A DNA stretch of 29,188 nt from JAYWXI01 sp036016955 (lineage in GTDB: Bacteria; Bacteroidota; Bacteroidia; Flavobacteriales; Weeksellaceae): the NCBI RefSeq assembly GCF_036016955.1, contig NZ_JAYWXI010000017.1, positions 1-29,188 on the forward strand, in the 5' to 3' direction. The position numbers and the translations under genes are program-made. The stretch's first letter is position 1; each line of letters starts with the position of its first letter. The notes below the pieces were generated by a model. The model was not told the DNA's origin. It saw only the letters and a list, made by a program, of their open reading frames with translations, and ran no database searches. Positions 7,682 to 15,262 of the stretch are shown here, in pieces.

Positions 7682-8929
7682 ATGCATTCTTTTCTTTTTA
7701 AAATCTATTTGTTTTTTTTGGCCGTCACCGTTCAGTCTCTGATCGCTCAAAATTACCCGGACGGCCTATCCGACGGAACGCTGAAAATAGACAACACCTC
7801 CGTTCCCGTTAAAATATTCGCCACGACTTCGCCACAAAATTTCGTGGACTTCGGCTCGGTCGAACCCCAGCACAACACCTTGGTTATCCTAAATCCCACA
7901 TTGAAAGAATACCCTCAAAACCAAATGTTCGGAGGCTATTTCGAATTAGGCTACCAACTTTTGAACAAAGACTTCCAGCCGGTAACCTCTACCAACGAAG
8001 CCAAATACCTCTACCGCCCCTTAGCCGCAGCAGAGGCCCTATCCCCCCGACACAACGTCTCTCTAAACACTACCTTCAAGATTTGGGATCCTTCCACGGG
8101 AATCAATATGGGCTTTATTACCCTGCACTATTACAGTCTGATGTTTATTTTTGCTTTCGGATTGGGCTACCTCATCATGGCGCAAATGTTCCGCATCGAT
8201 CAGGTTAATGCCAAATACCTCGAACCCCTGTTCACCTGGACGCTCATCGGCACCATTTTCGGAGCCCGTATAGGCCACGTGGTTTTCTATCAACCGGAAC
8301 TCTTCCGACAAGATTTTTGGTCGGTTTTTCTACCCATCCAAACCCAACCGGAATTCAAATTCACCGGTTTTTCAGGATTAGCCAGCCACGGCGCAACCAT
8401 TGCGCTGATCCTAACGACGCTCTATTATTCCTTTAAAATCATCAGAAAAAATCCCCTTTGGGTCTACGACCGACTGGGAATCGTAGTAGCTTTAGGCGGC
8501 GCTTTCGTACGAATGGGAAACTTTTTCAACTCCGAAATCATTGGTAAACCCGCCCCTCAGGACTCGCCTTTCGCCGTACTATTCCCCCAAATGAGCAGCG
8601 AATACGGCCTTACCATTCCAAGGTTTCCAACCCAGCTTTTTGAAGCCTTCGGCTACCTGATGCTCTTCATCCTACTATGGACCCTCTACCGCTACACCCG
8701 AAAAAAATACCAACAAGGTTGGCTCTTCGGCCTATTCTTCGTCCTGCTATGGTCCATCCGATTAACCGTAGAATTCTTTAAAGAACCCCAAGGCGACGAA
8801 TTCATCCAAATCGCAGGATTGAACACCGGCCAAGTGCTATCTCTTCCGTTCATCCTCGCCGGATTGGTTATCATGCTCTATTCCTCAAAATTCAAAATCA
8901 CCCCGGCAGAAAACGCCAAACCCGAATAA
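7682..8929 (+). CDS. lgt: Prolipoprotein diacylglyceryl transferase with N-terminal extension
   Basis: Transfers diacylglycerol from phosphatidylglycerol to the lipobox cysteine of prelipoproteins in the inner membrane. The core (about residues 140-405) has the multi-spanning Lgt pattern: GARIGHV, GLASHGATIA (His236), the signature region VRMGNFFNSEIIG (about 276-288), PTQLFEAFGY and VEFFKEPQ near the end. The signature's first residue is V where most Lgt have G. At 415 residues it is about 130 longer than a usual Lgt. The extra N-terminal part starts with its own hydrophobic signal-like segment (KIYLFFLAVTVQSLIAQ) and continues as a polar, beta-rich region, presumably periplasmic. It lies 7 bp after yidD and ends in a terminator. 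Confidence 0.93.
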   Translation: MHSFLFKIYLFFLAVTVQSLIAQNYPDGLSDGTLKIDNTSVPVKIFATTSPQNFVDFGSVEPQHNTLVILNPTLKEYPQNQMFGGYFELGYQLLNKDFQPVTSTNEAKYLYRPLAAAEALSPRHNVSLNTTFKIWDPSTGINMGFITLHYYSLMFIFAFGLGYLIMAQMFRIDQVNAKYLEPLFTWTLIGTIFGARIGHVVFYQPELFRQDFWSVFLPIQTQPEFKFTGFSGLASHGATIALILTTLYYSFKIIRKNPLWVYDRLGIVVALGGAFVRMGNFFNSEIIGKPAPQDSPFAVLFPQMSSEYGLTIPRFPTQLFEAFGYLMLFILLWTLYRYTRKKYQQGWLFGLFFVLLWSIRLTVEFFKEPQGDEFIQIAGLNTGQVLSLPFILAGLVIMLYSSKFKITPAENAKPE

Positions 8930-8933
8930 AAAG

Positions 8934-8964
8934 AAGCCTTCACTTTGAAAAGTGAAGGCTTTTT
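8934..8964 (+). terminator. Intrinsic terminator of yidD-lgt
   Basis: AAGCCTTCACTTT (8934-8946) pairs with AAAGTGAAGGCTT (8949-8961), continuing into TTTT. It begins 5 bp after the lgt stop. Confidence 0.85.
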
Positions 8965-8997
8965 AATACTCTATCTGCCCAATTCATTGAATCCAAC

Positions 8998-9030
8998 AAA
9001 AAAGAGAGCCCGATAAAATCAGACGCTCCC
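8998..9030 (-). terminator. Intrinsic terminator of mscL
   Basis: On the minus strand GGGAGC (9030-9025) pairs with GCTCTC (9009-9004, one G-T pair), followed by TTTTTT. It lies about 50 bp beyond the mscL stop. Confidence 0.55.
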
Positions 9031-9083
9031 TTAGTATTAAATACCCAAAAGGACTGCCCCTTCGGACGCCCTCAAAGGCTCGT

Positions 9084-9452
9084 TTATTTGTTTTTCAACA
9101 AATCGCGAATCTCCGCCAACAATTCCTCTTGAGAAGGCCCGGCAGGAGCAGCCTCCGCAGGTTTATTAACCTTATTAGCCACCTTAACCAACCAAAACAC
9201 CACAAAAGCAATCGCAAAAAAGCTGATAACCGCCGCAAGGAATTTACCCCAAAGCACTCCGTCTACCGACCAGTTCTCCAGTTTGTCCACTCCTGCCGCT
9301 TTCATCACAGGGTTAAGCAATAATGGCGTAATCACATCCTCTACCAAAGAAGAAACAATTTTACCAAAAGCCGCACCGATGATCACACCGACAGCCAAAT
9401 CAATAACGTTACCTTTGAACGCAAAAGCTTTAAATTCTTTTACAAATCCCAT
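9084..9452 (-). CDS. mscL: Large-conductance mechanosensitive channel MscL
   Basis: A 122-residue inner-membrane channel that opens under membrane tension to release solutes during hypo-osmotic shock. The N-terminal amphipathic helix (MGFVKEFKAFAFKGN) and the pore-lining TM1 (VIDLAVGVIIGAAFGKIVSSLVEDVITPL) are highly conserved; TM2 is FLAAVISFFAIAFVVFWLVKVANK. The C-terminal helix (SQEELLAEIRDLLKN) is the cytoplasmic bundle. The periplasmic loop is short. Transcribed alone, with promoter-like elements upstream and a hairpin downstream. Confidence 0.96.
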   Translation of the reverse strand: MGFVKEFKAFAFKGNVIDLAVGVIIGAAFGKIVSSLVEDVITPLLLNPVMKAAGVDKLENWSVDGVLWGKFLAAVISFFAIAFVVFWLVKVANKVNKPAEAAPAGPSQEELLAEIRDLLKNK

Positions 9453-9476
9453 AATTTATGTTTTTATAATTCGTTG

Positions 9477-9503
9477 CAAAAGTAATCTATTTTTACATGC
9501 CAA
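9477..9503 (-). promoter_or_regulatory. Promoter of mscL
   Basis: On the minus strand TACTTTTG (9484-9477) is a perfect -7 element. The nearest TTG (9503-9501) is 16 bp upstream, shorter than usual, so the -33 assignment is weak. Confidence 0.4.
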
Positions 9504-9621
9504 CCCCTCCTTTTTCACTAAAAAATACCAGCCACCCCTAATTCACCAACCAGCCCCAAAGGCCATTCCATTGATTTACTACCAATTAGCCCACCCTAAA
9601 ATCATCAAAGATTAACTTCGA

Positions 9622-9653
9622 TTTGCTTTCCCCCGCCAAACGCCGTACTTTTG
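9622..9653 (+). promoter_or_regulatory. Consensus promoter of the epimerase gene
   Basis: TTTG (9622-9625), 20 bp, TACTTTTG (9646-9653): a perfect match to the Bacteroidota housekeeping promoter. It lies 24 bp before the ATG at 9678 and overlaps any longer reading frame, supporting that start. Confidence 0.7.
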
Positions 9654-9677
9654 ACTTCACAAACCAAAATCGCCCCC

Positions 9678-10076
9678 ATGAAATTAGAACACATCGGTAT
9701 CGCCGTCAAAGCCCTGAATATCTCCGACCGGCTGTTTGAAAAGCTTTTAGGCCAAACCAACTACAAACAAGAAACCGTGGAAAGCGAAGGCGTAACCACT
9801 TCTTTCTATAAAACCGGAAGCCCCAAAATCGAACTACTGGAAGCCCACACCCCCGAAAGCCCCATCGCCAAATTCATCGAAAAAAAAGGAGAAGGCATCC
9901 ATCATTTAGCATTTAGCGTTACCGACCTTCACGCCGAAATAAAACGACTGAAAAACGAAGGCTTCCAGTTCATCAACGAAATCCCCAAACCTGGCGCCGA
10001 CAATAAACTCGTGGTATTTCTCCATCCAAAATCCACCAACGGCGTCCTAGTAGAACTATGCCAAGAAAACAAATAA
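9678..10076 (+). CDS. mce: Methylmalonyl-CoA epimerase
   Basis: A 132-residue glyoxalase/VOC-fold enzyme that interconverts (2R)- and (2S)-methylmalonyl-CoA in the propionyl-CoA/succinyl-CoA route. Seen: EHIGIAV at the N-terminus (His5, first metal ligand), EGIHHLAFSV (His76 in the second half), and GVLVELCQ (Glu127, last ligand and base). The length and the internal repeat of two beta-alpha-beta units match the family. I chose the ATG at 9678; the frame runs 9 codons further upstream but into the promoter. It is the last backbone protein gene before the tRNA. Confidence 0.92.
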   Translation: MKLEHIGIAVKALNISDRLFEKLLGQTNYKQETVESEGVTTSFYKTGSPKIELLEAHTPESPIAKFIEKKGEGIHHLAFSVTDLHAEIKRLKNEGFQFINEIPKPGADNKLVVFLHPKSTNGVLVELCQENK

Positions 10077-10080
10077 TTTT

Positions 10081-10110
10081 TTTGTAAAAAAATAAAAATT
10101 ACTATCTTTG
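10081..10110 (+). promoter_or_regulatory. Promoter of the tRNA gene
   Basis: TTTG (10081-10084), 18 bp, TATCTTTG (10103-10110), a near-perfect promoter. It starts 5 bp after the epimerase stop and about 30 bp before the tRNA 5' end. Confidence 0.65.
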
Positions 10111-10139
10111 CAATCCAATTGATCGAGCATCGCTCGGCA

Positions 10140-10213
10140 GGTCCTATAGCTCAGTTGGTTAGAGCACCTGACTCATAATCAGGTGGTCCTTGGTTCGAGC
10201 CCAAGTGGGACCA
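10140..10213 (+). tRNA. tRNA with CAU anticodon (Met elongator or Ile2)
   Basis: A full cloverleaf: acceptor GGTCCTA/TGGGACC (one T-G pair), D-arm AGCTCAGTTGGTTAGAGC, anticodon stem CCTGA/TCAGG around loop CTCATAA (anticodon CAT), T-arm CTTGG-TTCGAGC-CCAAG. CCA is not encoded. CAU is read by tRNA-Met or by tRNA-Ile2, whose C34 is changed to lysidine by TilS. The C4-G69 and C5-G68 pairs seen here are features TilS prefers in E. coli, so Ile2 is quite possible; the call is left open. It marks the boundary between backbone and AT-rich island. Confidence 0.93.
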
Positions 10214-10214
10214 C

Positions 10215-10243
10215 AAAATGCCTCCTAAACGGGGGCATTTTTT
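10215..10243 (+). terminator. Intrinsic terminator after the tRNA
   Basis: AAAATGCCTCC (10215-10225) pairs with GGGGGCATTTT (10231-10241, one wobble), and the T run continues to 10243. It begins 2 nt after the tRNA discriminator base. Confidence 0.8.
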
Positions 10244-10251
10244 GTTTCCGT

Positions 10252-10470
10252 TCATTTTTCATTATACATTTTCAACTCTAAATCAAGTGCCTCTAAAAAT
10301 TTAATAGAGCTGGTCAGCATTAGGTAAAAACTTTCCACTTTCTCGTCTTTGGATGGCGTTTCTAGCATATCCTATCCTATTAGCACGCTCTTCTTGCGTC
10401 CAACCTATTGAATTCGAGCCGTTTGTATTATTTCTGCTATCCTTAGGTGTTTTGTTATGTCTTTCTCCAT
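10252..10470 (-). pseudogene. Decayed small HTH (XRE-type) regulator gene
   Basis: No intact frame remains, but the minus strand reads in three pieces as one small helix-turn-helix regulator. Frame 1 from the ATG at 10470 gives MEKDITKHLRIAEIIQTARI then a stop. A shifted frame gives GWTQEERANRIGYARNAIQ and RRESGKFLPNADQ. A further frame gives SSIKFLEALDLELKMYNEK and the stop at 10252. Joined, these follow the XRE order (recognition helices, then LPNADQ and LEALDLELK), so at least two frameshifts have killed it. It may have been an antitoxin or an island repressor. The 179 bp to its left in transcription (10471-10649) hold nothing I recognise. Confidence 0.65.
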
Positions 10471-10649
10471 CACTATTCAATAATATAAATGAAATCTATC
10501 ACAATAACTAAACGCGTTCTATTTAATTCCATTTCAACAAATTTTCTACCCTTTAAAATAAACCTATTAAAAAAAATAGAAATCCACATTTTCAGAATTA
10601 CTTTTCAATTTATACCATTGACGAGAAATTACCCGACAAAATGCCCTTC

Positions 10650-13340
10650 CTACCAGTCTTTAAACTTATTGACCAAATATCCAAAACTAATCGTTTTATT
10701 AATCTCATCGTGCGAAACCAATAGATAATACCACGGTTTACCACCGTTTTCTAAATTATATTCGGTCGCATATTTACAGTAGGTTTTTGCGGCATCAGCT
10801 TTCTGTAATACATCCGAATCTTGCATTTTATTTTTAGATTTTGACTCTATCATATAAATTGCATCTTCGGTTTCAACTACAAAATCGGGTTCGTAACGTT
10901 TGGAATTGTTATCCCAATAAATACGGAATTGATTACTTGCAGGCCTTAACCACTTTACTACAGTGTTGTCATTTTCAAGTACAAATGCTAATTCTTTTTC
11001 TGTGTTAGAATCAAACTTGTATTCAAAATGACACGCTTTTTCAAAACCCATAAATACATACTTTGACACTAAACTAACAGGTGAAATTGCATCTCTATAA
11101 TCTTTAAAACCATTAGATGCTAACGCCGAAAAATTATGTGATTCTATTTTAGTAAATGGTAATACGTTTGGTTTTTCGTAATTGCTGTATTCAAGTTTAA
11201 AATGATTTTTCATTTGAAGGTAGATACGATCTGCAATGGTTTTCTTAAACTGAAAAACCGCTTTCTTCATCTCTTTTTCATCAGCATTACTCGCTTCTAT
11301 TGCACTATAGGCTTGTTTTGCCAGTTTATATAATAGCTCTGCATTATCATCATAATCTACATCCGAATTATTCAATAATTCCGCAATGATATTATTGATA
11401 GGATTACCATAATTACCACTTGATATAGCACGTAAACTTTCTACTTCTGCTTGATTGGCTAAACTCACACGTATGATTTCATCTTCTAAAGCTTTGAACT
11501 GAAACACTGAAGTATCTAAATCAAAATCTTCAAAATAGGCATGAGCATCCCCTTGGACTAAGTCCATACGAGGAATTTCGATGATTTGCTTTTTGTAATT
11601 AGAAACTACTGTATCATATATTGTTTCAGCGTCCTTTACAATATCATCTGCAAATAAATTCCCTTGCCCTTGATTGAGTGTTTCTTTTATTTGCTCTATA
11701 ACTTTGGCTTTAGCCTCAGGTTTAGCAAAATCTTCAACTTTCTTTATCTCAGGAATTTTATTTAATGTAGGTAATACAGAAATAATTGCTTTTTTAGCAT
11801 CAACTTGATTTTGTGCTGTTTGTTTTTGTTGAACATCTACAATAGCATCAACCTTTGCTTGCTCCACTTCAATTTCTTTATCTGCTTTAGATACAGAAGT
11901 CGTTGCAATTGTTCTTTCTTTTACCTGCTCTTCATCGTACTCTACAAAAGACATTTTGTTTAATAAAGAATCTGGATTTTGAGCTTCAGCAATTGCTGAA
12001 TCGAAATTATCGTGTGCTATTATCGTTAATTTATCAATATTAGCTTCGCCTGTACGCTTACCACCAAAAGGCAAACGCAACCCACGACCAATCGTTTGCT
12101 CGATTAATACGGTTGCATTTGCCGCTCGTAATGGTACGATAGTATATAAGTTGGAAACATCCCAACCTTCTTTTAGCATATTAACGTGAATAACAATTTC
12201 TATCTCGTTATCTGGATTTTCTAACGAAACGAAAAGCCGCTCTATTTCTTCATCTTTTTTAGTAGAAGAATCGATTTGTAAAACTTTACCGATGTATTGT
12301 CCTTCGTAAAAAGTAGTTGAGTTGATATAATCATAAACCGCTTTAGCATGTGTAATATCTTTACAAACAACTAAAACGAAAGGTTTTACTACTTTTTGAT
12401 CATTGTTGAGTGCGTATAGTTCTAAATCCGTTTTGGTTTGTTGGTGAATAGAAATGGCATCTTCCAACTTCACTTGTTCTATTTCTTCGGTACTTTTCCC
12501 TTTTGGATCGAAGTTTTTACGTTTAGCAATAGTAGGATTTTTCACATACAACCCATCGGCTAACGCTTTCGCTAAAGTATATTCGTAAACGATGTTTTTA
12601 AAAGGTTTTCCTTTTTCATCTGTTGGCGTAGCAGTTAATTCGATACCCAATACAGGATTTAATTCATCAATCGCTTTTTTAGAAGCATCTGCATGGTAAC
12701 GATGCGCTTCATCCATTAACACCACCAAATCATCCAAAGACGATAAATACTGCCAATACGATTCGCCTAAGTATTCGGATAAACGTTTCATTTTCGGAGC
12801 CAAAGAAACCCCTCCTTTTTTTTGCCCTTTATTGTCCGAGTTGAATTTAGAAATATTGAAAATATTGATACGAACTTCTGATTCGCTAAACAAAGCCCCT
12901 TGCTGTGCATAATTATCTCCTGTAATAATTACTGGTCGATTGTGTACAAATTCTGAAATTCCATTGAATACATATTTACTGTACGCCGGGTCTCCAAAAT
13001 CTTTGATTAGTTTTTCGTAAATAGTTAAGTTGGGTGCAAGAATAAAGAAGTTCTTAACGCCTTTGGCCAAATACAAATAGGTAATGATAGCGCCCATCAA
13101 ACGGGTTTTACCCACCCCCGTAGCTATATTGTGAGTGATGGAAGGAAAGGCACGTTGAAAATCCGTACAAGAAGGATACAAACCTTTGATGACTTGTAAA
13201 TCTTCCTGAACAGTAGTGTTTCTTTTCGATTTCCGTAGTGGAATATGCTCTGCGATCGTTGCCGTAGCGTCTAACGCTTCTGCCAATGGCAAACGCAACG
13301 ATAAACGCTGTTTTATTTGGTTAATCGTATTTTGATTCAT
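10650..13340 (-). CDS. Type III restriction enzyme-like Res subunit (helicase-nuclease)
   Basis: An 896-residue superfamily 2 helicase fused to a nuclease. Motif I is ATGVGKT (73-79), motif II DEAH (210-213), motif III TATP (236-239), and motif VI QTIGRGLRLPFGG about residue 430. The C-terminal PD-(D/E)XK nuclease is seen as YEPDFVV (Asp819) followed by YMIESK (Glu832, Lys834), all catalytic residues present. In type III systems Res pairs with Mod, translocates or diffuses on DNA using ATP and cuts near unmethylated sites. The mod gene ends 24 bp upstream. It is the last gene of the four-gene minus-strand cluster; no terminator is obvious after it. Confidence 0.92.
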   Translation of the reverse strand: MNQNTINQIKQRLSLRLPLAEALDATATIAEHIPLRKSKRNTTVQEDLQVIKGLYPSCTDFQRAFPSITHNIATGVGKTRLMGAIITYLYLAKGVKNFFILAPNLTIYEKLIKDFGDPAYSKYVFNGISEFVHNRPVIITGDNYAQQGALFSESEVRINIFNISKFNSDNKGQKKGGVSLAPKMKRLSEYLGESYWQYLSSLDDLVVLMDEAHRYHADASKKAIDELNPVLGIELTATPTDEKGKPFKNIVYEYTLAKALADGLYVKNPTIAKRKNFDPKGKSTEEIEQVKLEDAISIHQQTKTDLELYALNNDQKVVKPFVLVVCKDITHAKAVYDYINSTTFYEGQYIGKVLQIDSSTKKDEEIERLFVSLENPDNEIEIVIHVNMLKEGWDVSNLYTIVPLRAANATVLIEQTIGRGLRLPFGGKRTGEANIDKLTIIAHDNFDSAIAEAQNPDSLLNKMSFVEYDEEQVKERTIATTSVSKADKEIEVEQAKVDAIVDVQQKQTAQNQVDAKKAIISVLPTLNKIPEIKKVEDFAKPEAKAKVIEQIKETLNQGQGNLFADDIVKDAETIYDTVVSNYKKQIIEIPRMDLVQGDAHAYFEDFDLDTSVFQFKALEDEIIRVSLANQAEVESLRAISSGNYGNPINNIIAELLNNSDVDYDDNAELLYKLAKQAYSAIEASNADEKEMKKAVFQFKKTIADRIYLQMKNHFKLEYSNYEKPNVLPFTKIESHNFSALASNGFKDYRDAISPVSLVSKYVFMGFEKACHFEYKFDSNTEKELAFVLENDNTVVKWLRPASNQFRIYWDNNSKRYEPDFVVETEDAIYMIESKSKNKMQDSDVLQKADAAKTYCKYATEYNLENGGKPWYYLLVSHDEINKTISFGYLVNKFKDW

Positions 13341-13364
13341 AGTTAATCCAATGCTGATTTTCGA

Positions 13365-15143
13365 TTATTTTTCTCTTATATCAATGCCTCCTTCTTCATT
13401 TTCAATTTCTTCTTCTGCATCGTAGCCTTCTTGGTTATCTTCTTGTGGTACGTTGACGATATTTAAACTATAATCGTCTTTACCGAATTCGCAACGGTCT
13501 AATAACAACTGCGGTATTTTTTTGATGGTAATGTTCGGAAACTTGTTTTTACATTCTGTTTGGAATGCTTTGCAACAAATTAATAAACTCTCACCTGCTT
13601 GCATATCTTCTGCAATCGCTTCTAACTGCTGAACCGTAAGAAACTGAGTGGTTGTGAAAATAAAATCCTGCTCTGACGAGCTTCCTTGTTTCCAGAATTG
13701 CGTTTCGCTTGGGTTGTATTTAAAACCTTCTTGTTTTGCCATTGCAGCGGCTAACCTATCGGCATTGTACTCATCGGAGATAATCCATTGCCCAAACTTG
13801 TCTTTCTTCAATAAACTTGGGGCTAAAGTATAGAACTTAAAACCACCACCACCTTGCCAATTAACTGCTTTAGAAATACCGCCTTGTTCCCCATCTACCA
13901 CTTGTTTTAAACGTGGATAGCAATGCGTAACCGCGTGTTCTCCTAATTCGATACCAATGTATTTACGTCCCATTTTATGAGCCACAGCCGCCGTAGTACC
14001 TGAACCTAAAAATGAATCTAAAACTAAATCGCCTGGATTGGTAGACATTTCTAAAATTCTCTTCAACAAAGCTTCAGGTTTTTTTCCGTTTCTTAATTTA
14101 ACCCCCCCTTCGCTAGCTATTCCTTCCCATGAAAAATCTTCCCAAAAAGTCGTTAAGAATTTAACAGGAACCATATTATTATCAATACGTTTCATCATTT
14201 TATTGTAAAACAAGACAACTTCTCCATTATAGCATAATTTAATATCATCTGACGATGATTTAGCTTCAATGAACATATTTCTATTATCTTGATGTTTACT
14301 GATAATTAAAGCATCTTGTAAATATTTTGCTGGCTTATTCGGATTAAATGTTCTAAAAACATTATTTGGGTTATTTAACGCTATTTTAGATTTTACATTA
14401 TATCTTATTAATTCCCAAAACTCACCGTATTTATCCTTTAAAATTCGCCATGTACTATTGTTATATGGTTCAGGTATTCCAAGTTCCTTATAAGCTAATT
14501 CATTTAAAGTTGTAACCTGCCAATTATCAATATTATCATCTAAATTAAGAATATAATATTTGTAATTTTCATCATATTGTTTTTCAACAAATAGCTTATC
14601 CTCATAAAATTTAGCTAACGATTTATTTTTACAATATATAAGTATATATTCAGTATTTGAAACAAGTCCAGGATTAACACCGCCAAAACCTCCTTGCGAA
14701 GAAGATGTCTTTACCGCAATTTGATCAAATGAATTATTTCTACCAAAAATTTCATCACAAATTACTCGTAAATATGCTAATTCATTGTCATCTATATTTA
14801 TGAATATAAACCCATCATTACTAAGCAGATTCTTTAATATTAACAGTCTATTATACATTAAATTTAGCCATATAGAATGCTCTAAGTTATCATCATATTG
14901 TTCAAAAGCAGCACCTGTGTTATACGGTGGGTCTATATAGATGCACTTTACTTTACCTGCATAGTCTTGTTCTAAAGCTTTTAATGCCAATAGGTTGTCA
15001 CCATGTATGAGCCTATTTTCGGTGTTTGGGTCACCGTAGGAGTATTCCGGGTTCTCGATTAAAATACGCGGTTCCAGCTTGGGTTCGTCGCCTTTGCCAA
15101 TCCACGTTAATTCTAATTTTTGTAAGTTTTTATTTTGAGCCAT
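13365..15143 (-). CDS. Type III-like DNA methyltransferase Mod (beta class, adenine)
   Basis: A 592-residue DNA methyltransferase. Motif IV DPPYNTG (71-77) comes before the AdoMet-binding motif I FLGSGTT (378-384), the beta-class order found in type III Mod proteins. The region between (about 130-345) is the target-recognition domain. Its DNA (about 14110-14755) is clearly more AT-rich than the flanks, as if exchanged by recombination. Its partner Res is 24 bp downstream. Upstream, a 119-bp gap with repeated AAAATAGAAA motifs separates it from the AlbA_2 gene. It would protect host DNA and give the recognition specificity; the target sequence cannot be deduced. Confidence 0.93.
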   Translation of the reverse strand: MAQNKNLQKLELTWIGKGDEPKLEPRILIENPEYSYGDPNTENRLIHGDNLLALKALEQDYAGKVKCIYIDPPYNTGAAFEQYDDNLEHSIWLNLMYNRLLILKNLLSNDGFIFINIDDNELAYLRVICDEIFGRNNSFDQIAVKTSSSQGGFGGVNPGLVSNTEYILIYCKNKSLAKFYEDKLFVEKQYDENYKYYILNLDDNIDNWQVTTLNELAYKELGIPEPYNNSTWRILKDKYGEFWELIRYNVKSKIALNNPNNVFRTFNPNKPAKYLQDALIISKHQDNRNMFIEAKSSSDDIKLCYNGEVVLFYNKMMKRIDNNMVPVKFLTTFWEDFSWEGIASEGGVKLRNGKKPEALLKRILEMSTNPGDLVLDSFLGSGTTAAVAHKMGRKYIGIELGEHAVTHCYPRLKQVVDGEQGGISKAVNWQGGGGFKFYTLAPSLLKKDKFGQWIISDEYNADRLAAAMAKQEGFKYNPSETQFWKQGSSSEQDFIFTTTQFLTVQQLEAIAEDMQAGESLLICCKAFQTECKNKFPNITIKKIPQLLLDRCEFGKDDYSLNIVNVPQEDNQEGYDAEEEIENEEGGIDIREK

Positions 15144-15155
15144 AGTGTGTATGGG

Positions 15156-15252
15156 TTTCTATTTTGCGTGTTATTCATTCTATTTTTAGATAAAAATAGA
15201 AAAACCTTTAAAAATCAATACTTTAAGACACTTTCTATTTTATTTCTATTTT
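15156..15252. repeat. Cluster of AAAATAGAAA repeats upstream of mod
   Basis: In the gap between the AlbA_2 gene and mod, TTTCTATTTT occurs exactly at 15156-15165, 15232-15241 and 15243-15252. Its exact inverse AAAATAGAAA is at 15193-15202, facing a 9/10 copy at about 15177-15186. The last two form an 11-bp perfect palindrome with a 2-nt centre (15178-15201). Spacing and inverted order suggest an operator for a dimeric regulator, or an AT-rich recombination scar. Confidence 0.5.
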
Positions 15253-15262
15253 TTTTTGCCAT

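Noticed and set aside
10489..10728. 79-codon plus-strand frame between the XRE relic and res
   Set aside because: AT-rich, no recognisable motif, and it overlaps the 3' end of res on the other strand.
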